From contig NC_084487.1 of assembly GCF_030035675.1 (NCBI RefSeq), positions 89,414,486-89,478,485 of the forward strand: 64,000 nucleotides of DNA. The letters are read 5' to 3'. This document shows positions 56,129-64,000 of this stretch, in pieces. Position numbers and translations under genes: made by a program. The DNA is from Rhineura floridana. Its lineage: Eukaryota; Chordata; Lepidosauria; Squamata; Rhineuridae. Every line of letters begins with the position of its first letter. Within the stretch, counting starts at the first letter, position 1. The notes under the pieces were generated by a model. It made no database searches, had not been told where the DNA came from, and was given only the letters and a program-made list of their open reading frames with translations.

Positions 56129-58412
56129 AAAAATAATAATTTTTATTCAACGTTTCAAAAAACAAAACAAAACAAAGTCAAAAACAAAAACATAATAGTA
56201 CAATAAAAATCTTGACTTCCGATTTGTCGCAAATCAGCTATAAGTATATAATATATATCAAACCTGTCCCTTAATACATACAAGATCACTTTTCTCCATA
56301 GGCTATCTTAATTAATTGTCAAATCCCATTATCATCATTTCATTTTGATCTTTCAGCAAAAAGTCTAAGAGAGGCTTCCATTCCTTAAGAAATGTATCTA
56401 TCGATTTTTCTCTAAGTAAGCATGTCAATTTATCCATCTCTACTAAGTCCATTAATTTCAATAACCATTCTTCCGTTGTTGGTGTTGATTCCATTTTCCA
56501 CTTTTGTGCATATAATAATCTTGCTGCCGTAATCATATATAATATTATTCTTCCATATTTCTTTTCTATTTGTTTATCCATAAAACCCAATAAAAAAAAT
56601 TCTGGCTTTAATTGAATATTTATCTTTAGAATTTTTTGCATCATCCTACCTATCTGTGCCCAAAATGATTTCGCCTGTTTACACAACCACCACATATGAT
56701 AAAATGATCCTTCTTGGTGTTTACATTTCCAACAAACATTAGGAACATTGCTATACATTTTTGACAACTTTTCTGGAGTCATGTACCAACGATACATCAT
56801 TTTATAAAAATTTTCTTTAAGATTGTAACATAATGTAAATTTCAATCCTTTTTTCCACATATTTTCCCATTGATCCATTTGTATGTTATAACCAAAAAAT
56901 TTTGCCCATTTTACCATACACTCTTTTACTTGTTCTTCTTCCATTTCCATTTTTAACAAAAGTTTATACATTTTCACAATTATACATTCATCATTTGTAC
57001 ACAGACATGTTTCAAAATCAGATTTACTTATTTCAAAACCATACATTTTCTTATCCATTTTATATCTTTCCAACAATTGTAAATAGGCAAACCATTGAGA
57101 ACTATATCCTTCCTTTATTAGTTGTTCTCTCTGTTTCATTATATATTCTCCATGCACATTTTCTAATAGTTCTTGATAAGTTAACCATTTCTCTTTTCCG
57201 GCCATTTCTCTTCTATAGAACGCTTCTTGACTTGAGACACATAATGGTATTTTGGAACAAAACCTTGATTTATATCTATTCCATATTTTCAACAAAGGAC
57301 GTCTTATAAAATGATTATTAAAGTCCACATTAACTTTTACTTTATCATACCATAGATATCCATGCCATCCCCACTTCAGGTTGTGGCCCTCCAAATCCAA
57401 TAGTCTTTTGTTCCTCAGTAAAATCCATTCTTTTATCCAGACCAAACAACAAGCAGCAAAATAAAGTCTCAGATTTGGTAGTCCCAATCCTCCTCTTTCT
57501 TTGGAATCTTGTAATATTGTAATGTTAAGACCTGGCTATGCTCCCAGGCATTTTAAGCGTTTATGTTATAATTTTATATTTTTCTTCTTTCTTTTTTCTT
57601 TTGTTGCTGCTTGTGTTTATTGTTTGTTGTCTGATTTTATTGTTGATATTTTGTATTTTAACTTTTTTGTACACCGCTCAGAGAGCCACTCGCTATGGGC
57701 GGTCTATAAATGAAACAATAAATAAAAAATAAATAAATAATAGTTTAAATTTAACTCTTGGTTTTTTTCCCTGCCATACAAATTTAGAAATATCTTTTTG
57801 CCATTGTTTAAAAGGTAAATCAGAGGATATTACAGGTATTGTTTGAAACAAAAACATAATTCTCGGTAATACATTCATTTTTATCACAGATATTCTACCC
57901 ATTAATGACAACTGTAGTTTATCCCATCTTGACATATCTTTCTTAATCTCTGTCCATAATTTTTCATAATTATTATGAAACAACTTTGAATTTTTATTTG
58001 TCATAATAATACCTAGATATTTCAACTTTTTCTCTATTGTGAAATCTGTCTTGTCCATTAACTCTTTTTGTTCCCTTAGAGATAAATTTTTCACCAACAT
58101 CTTTGTTCTTTTATTGTTAATCTTAAATCCTGCTAACGGTCCAAATTCTTTTAATTTATCCATCAGTACATTAATTCCTTCCAAAGGATTTTCTAATACA
58201 ATCATCAAGTCATCAGCAAATGCTCTCAGTTTATATACTTCTTTTTTTATCTTTAATCCCGAAATCCTTTTATCTTGCCTTATATCTCTAAGCAGCACTT
58301 CTAAGACCAAGATAAATAAAAGGGGAGATAACGGACATCCCTGTCTTGTACCCTTTTGTATTTCACATGAATCCGTTAAGCCCCCATTGACAATTATCTG
58401 TGCCTTCTGAGA
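56129..58412 (-). mobile_element. L1-clade LINE, 5'-truncated, inside the LTR element
   Basis: Reads on the minus strand. RT blocks GTRQGCPLSPLLF (about 58340-58380), AFADDLMIVLENP (catalytic FADD, near 58205-58225), then LKYLGIIMTNKN and WQGKKPRVKFK. A long C-terminal frame at 56312-57487 has the L1 zinc motif CWKCKHQEGSFYHMWWLC. The 3' end is an A-rich tail (T-rich on + at 56120-56160). The 5' end starts within RT, so it was truncated on insertion. An element at 57516-57740 splits its frame. Few other lesions are seen, suggesting recent activity of this family. Confidence 0.92.
57516..57740 (+). repeat. LINE-type 3' end inserted in the L1
   Basis: The L1 coding frame (KFKLL ... DSKERGG on the minus strand) is interrupted exactly here. 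The insert ends in ttttttgtacaccgctcaga gagccactcgctatgggcgg tctataaatgaaac and an AATAAATA tail, the terminus of L2/CR1-type elements. taat-like bases flank both sides. Confidence 0.8.
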
Positions 58413-58571
58413 TGCCTAGCAGGGGAATCTGGTGAGGTCTGTGCTAGAGCGGAGAGAGAAACCATAAAAAAGGACAGTCCGGACTGGTGGAGTCCCTGGT
58501 GGTGCCTAGTGACAGGCAGTAGCCACGAGCAGGTAGGAACCTGACAGGGAGAGCCAGGGAAGGGCATCACA
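58413..58571 (+). repeat. Partial 3' LTR of the Gmr1-like element
   Basis: Same 159 positions as 53505-53663 with two differences, ending CATCACA followed by the target duplicate agggt. Confidence 0.9.
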
Positions 58572-58576
58572 AGGGT

Positions 58577-58883
58577 ATTTTCAGTTGTGGCTCCCCAACT
58601 GTCAAATGCACTCCCCAGTGAGGTCTGTCTGGTGCCTTCATTGACATCTTTTCAGCTCCATATAAAGACTCATATTTTTCCCCAGGCATTTGATAGACTG
58701 AAATGATGTTATTTGTATTAATGTGCTGCCAAAGCTTTCTGTAGCTGTATGGGGTTGGTGGTTGTTTTATTTATTGTTCCATTTTCATGGTATGGTATAT
58801 TTACTTTTTATTTAACAATGTTAAGATGCTAGGAGAATTTTGGGTAACAAGCAACTAATAAATCTAAATGATAATAATAATAA
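58577..58883 (+). repeat. LINE 3' region, right half
   Basis: attttcagttgtggctcccc aactgtcaaatgcactcccc ... tcattgacatcttttcagct ... ending in ctaaatgataataataataa t. It continues the half at 52745-52861. Confidence 0.7.
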
Positions 58884-59221
58884 TGCATTTAAATGGCATC
58901 CCTTCATACTCTGGTGCACTGTAGCCTACAGGTTATGTTGGTGTAACATTTACCTTGCTCCTCTCTAAAATTCATTACTGCAGACTTGGCACAGGGGGGG
59001 AAACACAGTTGTATAACAACCTGAAATTCATCAAGTGAAATCATTTCCTCTGTTAGTAATGTTCAGGGGTGCATGCCAATCTTTATATAGCCAAAACAAC
59101 ATGCCCACATACAAGGAGGATGTATCAGTATGCTGAAGGAAGCTCCAAGGTGTGCAGAAGTACAGTTGTTGTTTTTTAAGGAAAGATCCTAAGGGCACAA
59201 AACAACAACCCAAACGAGCAA

Positions 59222-59375
59222 AATGAGGACTGTGCATGCTCAGTGGCTACAGAATGCTGAGTGTGTTGGAAGGGAAGACAGAAATCAGAGAGGTCCAATG
59301 GTGTATCCTGGAACAGGGCATGGCTGGCTGGCTGAAACCCTGAACAAGAGCACTCCACACTGCAACACTTTGTTG
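59222..59375 (+). repeat. Unclassified repeat, family F (copy 2)
   Basis: tgcatgctcagtggctacag aatgctgag ... ggctgaaaccctgaacaaga gcactcc; compare 13065-13215. Confidence 0.5.
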
Positions 59376-59481
59376 CAGGTGCTGTTTGTTTTTCTTATTA
59401 GTGAATCTTCATATTGAGGGAAATGTCAGCTGCTGGATTTCTGTACAGGAGCCCTATCGGGGCGGGGGAAATAGTAACCCT

Positions 59482-59697
59482 ACCCAGTGTGGGTTGTGGT
59501 TAAGGTGTTGGAGTAGGACCTGGGAGACCAGGGTTCGAATCCCCACACAGCCTTGAAGCTCACTGGGTGACCTGGGGCCAGTCACTGCCTCCCAGCCTCA
59601 GAGGGAGGCAATGGTAAACCCCCTCTGAATACCGCTTACCATGAAAACCCTGTTCATAGAGTAGCCATAAGTCGGGATCGACTTGAAGGCAGTCCAG
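59482..59697 (+). repeat. tRNA-derived CORE/MIR-like SINE (full length)
   Basis: Head cccagtgtgggttgtggtta aggtgttgga (A box), gggttcgaatccccacac (B box), core gctcactgggtgacctgggg ccagtcactg, end cataagtcgggatcgacttg aaggcagt. Confidence 0.88.
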
Positions 59698-59767
59698 AAA
59701 AAAAATAATTCACCCTTCACCTAAGGCAGCAAGGCATCCTATACCTAAATGATCTGATGTAAGTTAG

Positions 59768-59830
59768 GTTGCAATCCTATATACCTGGGAGTAAATTCCA
59801 TCAAAATCAATGGGACGTGCTTCTGAGTTG
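59768..59830. repeat. Short palindromic repeat, family C
   Basis: ggttgcaatcctatatacct gggagtaaattccatcaaaa tcaatgggacgtgcttctga g. Confidence 0.6.
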
Positions 59831-59836
59831 GCATGT

Positions 59837-60242
59837 TTATTATTATTATTATTATTATTATTATCAACAACAACAATAACAACATTTGTATACCGCCCCA
59901 CAGCCGAAGCTCTCTGGGCAGTTTACAACAATTAAAAACATTAAAAACAAATACACAAATATACAAATTTAAGAACACTTAAAAAAAAAAACAATTTAAA
60001 AACACATGCTAAAATGCCTGGGAGAAGAGGAAAGTCTTGACCTGGCACTGAAAAGATAACAGAGATCATTCCATAATTTGGGGGCCACCACTGGGAAAGC
60101 CCTCTCCCTTGTAGCCATCCTCCGAGCTTCCCTTGGAGTAGGCACCCAGAGGAGGGCCTTTGATGTTGAGCGTAGTGTACGGGTGGGTTTGTTTCAGGAG
60201 AGGCGTTCCATCAGGTATTGTGGTCCCAAGCCATGATAGTGG
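59837..60242 (-). repeat. L2/CR1-type LINE 3' end with (ATT)n tail
   Basis: (ATT)n at 59837-59864, then cagccgaagctctctgggca gtttacaac read inversely as a LINE terminus, AAAAC-type spacers, and ccactgggaaagccctctcc cttgtagcc. Same landmark order as the LINE at 15343-15610. Confidence 0.75.
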
Positions 60243-60715
60243 TAACCAAATGATGTCCTACTAATTTCATTTTAAAAATTGCTAACTTTAGTTGGATCAG
60301 GACCAAATTATTTCTGGCAAGTAGGTTGTTTCATCAAAAAGAGTTACCAAGTTTTTTTATCATATTATTGAACCTACATCTTATTTAATTGTAACTATAT
60401 TATAACCCAATATTACCTCTTTATCTTTTAGTGAAATATTCTTCAGTAATATCCTTTCAAGTGAAGCAGAATCTTATCTAAGAGGTTTCATTAACTGACT
60501 TTGCAAGTTAAGATAAATAAATTCCTTTGTGAAAGAGGAAATGTAAGAGGATATAATGTTTTATAATTACCAGACTCTCAGCTAGTGGTGACAGAAAGGT
60601 AGATGAAGGTAGAGAATACAGCACATTCGGTTGCAATATTTTTAGAAACCAATTTTGACATATTTTAGATAAAAAGAAGTGCTATAATTTATTCAAAGTC
60701 TGTGTGTGGGCATGT
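60243..60715. other. Unassigned AT-rich stretch
   Basis: Nothing recognised; looks single-copy. Confidence 0.35.
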
Positions 60716-61260
60716 CTGCACCTGCTCACTTTGCTTCGCTCACTCACCCACCCCGCCACCTAACCCCCTTGCCCAAACCACCCCCTCCTCTTAGAGCTCC
60801 ACCAAGCACCCCTTCCCTTAGAGCTCACCAAAAGCCTTTTACAATCCTCTCCCTACTTCTTCCTCCCCCAACACTGAAGGTGCAAAGAAACGCCAAGCCC
60901 CTTACCCCCACCGCCCTTGCCAAACTCTCCACTGCTCCCAGGCCTTGCAAAACTCCCTTTAGACCTGGCCAAGTCTCATCTCCTTTCCCTTCCTTTATAG
61001 GTCACCAAGCCTCCTTCCCCCCTCCCTTTAAGACTGCAAAGCGGCCTCCCGCCTCCTTTAGATCTTCTCCCGTGAGGAGAAGGGAAGCAGAGGAGAGAGG
61101 CGGCCGACCAAGACAAGGCAAGCTGCACAGGAATACTCAGGACAGGTCGGGGCAGCTCATCTGCAACTGTCCTGGTCTCCCACAGCTTCCCTCCTTCTCA
61201 CCCTCTGCTACTGAGGTGACACGGCATCATCGGTGAGGTGGGTGGTGGCAGTGGCAGCAG
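60716..61260. repeat. Pyrimidine-rich degenerate tandem region
   Basis: Recurring cccttagagctc-accaa, ctttagacctggccaag, ctttataggtcaccaagcct and ctttaagactgcaaag units, spaced about 40-60 bp, in C/T-rich sequence that turns CpG-rich towards 61,100. It gives an open frame of 176 codons, but composition alone explains this. Confidence 0.4.
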
Positions 61261-61651
61261 CGCAGGACAGTTGCTGAGGAGCTGCCTTGGCCTGTCATGA
61301 CTGTTCCTCCACGGTTCACCTAGGCTACCCACTACTGCCATCACTGCCATCCAACACTGCTGTGATGATGACCCTGCAGTATTTAGAAGGTTGTCATCAT
61401 GTTGTAGATCACAGCGTCATCTGTCAGCAGATGGCACTGCTAACTACAGTGTGATGACATACACACACACACACAACATAGCCAATACTGACATTTCACT
61501 GAACCTAGAATTTATATAACAATAGTCGTGAAAATAGATTGTGGGCAAAATTCTGGCCTTATCCCCTCCCCACATGCTGTCCATGCACTGGGGTAAAGTT
61601 TGAGGAGGCAAGTCTACTCTAAGCGTATAAGTTTCCTGCATGATTTGGAAC

Positions 61652-61814
61652 TACGGTTGCCAGGTTCAATCCCTGAGACTGATCCTGTATCTTTAGGAGA
61701 AGAGAAAGTCAGTCAAGTGCAGGTGTTCTTGCAACCCTGTAATGGGAAAGACCATAAGGTGGAATTCTCCCTTCTCCCTGCACAACTTTTAAAGATACAA
61801 AAGACCTCTTGGAA
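61652..61814. repeat. hAT-type MITE, half copy of the 30359-31027 family
   Basis: tacggttgccaggttcaatc cctgagactgatcctgtatc ... gcaggtgttcttgcaaccct gtaatgggaa ... agacctcttgga, without the inner element found in the 30-kb copy. Confidence 0.8.
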
Positions 61815-62211
61815 CCCTTTCCATAGTTTTCAGTAGGAATCAATCATGGCAAGCATTTGTGGATTGTGCCTATCTCTTCTGCTCTCTCTTCCACAAACTA
61901 TGGACGTTTAGGGGAAATACCCCAAATGAAGGGGTGAATATGGGGAAATGTTATGAACTTCATAATGATTTCAGTACTCCTAATTTATCCAACTCAGAAT
62001 ACTTTCCCAACTGCTAACTTAAATTTGTCATTCTTGTGGGGGGGGGCACCATTAAAAACCAAACACATGGAAAAACCCTTCATAATATGAATGCAGATGA
62101 TGCCATCTGCTGGCCATCTGCAAAAATTATCCTAGAAAAACAAATGCACTGACCAAAACAAAGATAATGCCTTTTAGGCTGGGAGGCCTTCTGTCTTTGT
62201 TCCTCTACTGC

Positions 62212-62320
62212 TTTTGCTGGACTACTGCTTCCATCATCCCTGACTATCAGCCATGCTGGCTGGGGCATGATGGGAGCTGTAGTCCAGCAACATCTGGAAA
62301 GTCAAAGGCTCCCATCCCTG
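62212..62320. repeat. Palindromic MITE, family A
   Basis: ctggactactgcttccatca tccctgac and inverted gatgggagctgtagtccagc aacatctgg. Confidence 0.75.
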
Positions 62321-62486
62321 CTGTACTACTTTCCCACTCTATTTAAAATATCTAAAAACTACGGGTTGGATCCAGCCTAGGTTTTTGTACTTAATTCCCA
62401 TTGAAATCAATGGAACTTAAATTCATGAATCACAGGCCTATTCATAACCCATTGATTACAATGGGAACTAAGTGAAACTGCCTAAC

Positions 62487-62562
62487 AATGCAATTCTAAC
62501 CATACCTACTCAGAATTCAATGGGCTTACTCTCAAGTAAGTAGAGCTGTGAGGATTGTACCC
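62487..62562. repeat. Short palindromic repeat, family C
   Basis: aatgcaattctaaccatacc tactcagaattcaatgggct tactctcaagtaag ... aggattgtacc. Confidence 0.6.
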
Positions 62563-63650
62563 TTAGTCTGATTCCAACACAGCGTAATGAAACAGGCTCT
62601 TGCCTAGAGTGCAATGTAGTCCAACTGCCTGAGTTCCAACAAGTGGGCTTAAGAAACAGGCATAAAAGAAGCGAATAGCAATTCAAGTTCAGAAGTGCTG
62701 CAGCAAGATATTGCTTCAAGGGCCATTTGTTGAAATAAAACATAACAGAGCTCCACTGACTAGGGGGGAAATGGAAATGTCGTTCTGCCTCATAAATTGT
62801 TTAGCTACAAAGGCCGGTGGGATTACAGCATGTGAAGATGGGGTGTGAGAAGACAGCGAACAAACCCTATCCAGTGTTTGAAAACTGTTGATTACTTCCC
62901 TGGATAATACACAGTGAGCTCAGGTTTTGGATATCACAGGGAAACAATTAATGTGGAATCCAGAGATCTTGAAACATGTGTGCCTAAATCCGCTTCTTCT
63001 TCTTCACCTGTTCTTTAGAACAGCCATATAGCTTTGGAAGCACAGTTCTGCACAGAAGATTTCACAGCAATACCAGCTTAATGGCACCTGTGCCTTGACC
63101 TCTGCTCTGACCAGGAGAAGCCAGGAAGTCGGATGGATTTCTTCAGTAAAATTATTTCTGTATTACAAGGAATACTGTTATTCATCAAATACACCAGCCT
63201 CCTTAGGCAGTTGCAGTCCTTTTTAGTGTTTGCAATGTGGGGCGCTCTGACAAGACATCAGACCTATGCAAAGACAACTCAGGAAACGAGAAGATTCTGG
63301 ATTTTGTCAAATTGGTTTAAGCACAGGGGTTGCCAGTGTGGCACCCATGGGTACACATGTGCCCAGAGAGTCCTTCCCTGGCATCCACAGGGTCCCCTGT
63401 CTTGCCTCTCCCCACTGCTGAAATTAGGTTTGAAAGAAGCATTCTACTGTAGGCCAACAGAATAGGTTGGGATGTTGTCTTGGTTATAGTTTGTGTGTGG
63501 TGTCCACAATAGTTTCTCTGGTTTGCAAAGAGGACCACAGCCCCCCTAAAAGGCTGGTGACCCCTCTAGAGCTTAAGAATCATTTTGTAGCATGTCATTA
63601 ATGTAGTATTGTTTTTGTGATAAATTATTTTATTAGATGAAAGCTACAGC
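62563..63650. other. Unassigned downstream flank
   Basis: No exon, microsatellite or repeat recognised. MET, the next gene by known synteny, is not seen in the window. Confidence 0.4.
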
Positions 63651-63652
63651 TC

Positions 63653-63785
63653 AAGGGTGGGGAACATGAGATCCTCCAGTCCAGAAGCAGCTGGCCTACA
63701 GTTCCCATCATCCCTGCTCATTTGTCATAGTGGCTGGGGCTGATGGGAGTCCAACAACATCCAGAGAGTCTTATGTTCCCCACTC
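63653..63785. repeat. Palindromic MITE, family A
   Basis: gggtggggaacatgagatcc ... ggcctacagttcccatcatc and inverted gctgatgggagtccaacaac ... cttatgttccccactcc. Confidence 0.75.
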
Positions 63786-64000
63786 CAACTATAGCACACG
63801 TATGCCCATTTCTTATGTACTCTGATAATTTTATGCATATCATGTGGAAATGAGATATATCCTGGTGGGTGATTTTAAAAGGCTACTAGTCACTACATTT
63901 CCACACTAATGTTTAATACTGACTGATCCCCAGCTACTAACTTTGCATCCTGGGATGAAGCAAAACACAGGCCACATTCACGCCATACATTTATTCCACT

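Larger units (their letters stand above)
52862..58571 (+). mobile_element. Gmr1-like Ty3/gypsy LTR retrotransposon, fossil, interrupted by an L1
   Basis: Ends TGTGATG (52862) and CATCACA (58565-58571) are exact inverted partners, and agggt is duplicated at 52857-52861 and 58572-58576. Parts seen: a long 5' LTR, gag with coiled coil, SCAN-like capsid region and zinc knuckle, aspartic protease, then an integrase start. Protease is followed directly by integrase, the order known for Gmr1-type gypsy elements; the vertebrate SCAN domain is known to derive from the gag of that lineage. No reverse transcriptase is seen here. An L1 fragment sits inside. The element is broken, with at least a few breaks. 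The second LTR is only partly present; the 159 positions shared with the 5' LTR differ at two sites, so it is fairly young. Confidence 0.88.

Noticed and set aside
60706-61236. 176-codon open frame on + strand
   Set aside because: Pro/Ser/Lys-rich low-complexity product from a pyrimidine-rich repeat; no motif or domain.
58900-64000. MET exons downstream of CAV1
   Set aside because: No signal peptide, Sema or kinase sequence is recognisable; MET probably lies beyond the window.

Overview
The window comes from a reptile, most likely a squamate (lizard-type) genome. It carries one recognisable host gene, caveolin-1 (CAV1), on the + strand. The rest is intron and flank filled with interspersed repeats: tRNA-derived and 5S-rRNA-derived SINEs, CR1/L2-type LINE 3' ends, an L1 fragment, a Ty3/gypsy-type element with a SCAN-like gag, a Tc1 transposon, and many palindromic MITEs whose sequence types are common in squamates. 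No prokaryotic signals are present.

Layout. 1-6.9 kb: upstream flank with palindromic repeats, a SINE and a hAT-type MITE; an AT-rich block at 0.7-1.7 kb could be the tail of a neighbouring transcript (CAV2 would be expected upstream by known synteny). 6.9-9.4 kb: CpG-rich promoter region, CAV1 exon 1 (7498-7527), intron 1 and exon 2 (9495-9659). 9.66-43.3 kb: the 33.6-kb intron 2, holding an L2/CR1 LINE, several nested transposons, a solo LTR and microsatellites. 43.3-45.1 kb: exon 3 (43298-43639) and the proximal 3' UTR. 45.4-48.7 kb: repeats, including a 1.57-kb broken Tc1 element, followed by an AT-rich block with poly(A) signals that may be the distal 3' UTR. 48.7-64 kb: downstream flank, dominated by a four-level nest of retroelements at 52.7-58.9 kb.

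The three CAV1 exons encode 10 + 55 + 113 = 178 residues. All splice sites are GT/AG and fall between codons. The scaffolding domain, FEDVIAEP signature, Tyr14, internal start Met32 and cysteines 133, 143 and 156 are present, so the gene looks intact.

I see no previously undescribed multi-gene system. The most notable structures are repeat architecture: (i) a CR1-type LINE end split by a Gmr1-like LTR element, itself holding an L1, itself holding another LINE-type end; (ii) one hAT-type MITE inside another, both with 8-bp target duplications; (iii) a SINE split by a near-perfect 446-bp palindrome; (iv) several long inverted repeats that no named family obviously explains. LTR elements are described only as fossils.
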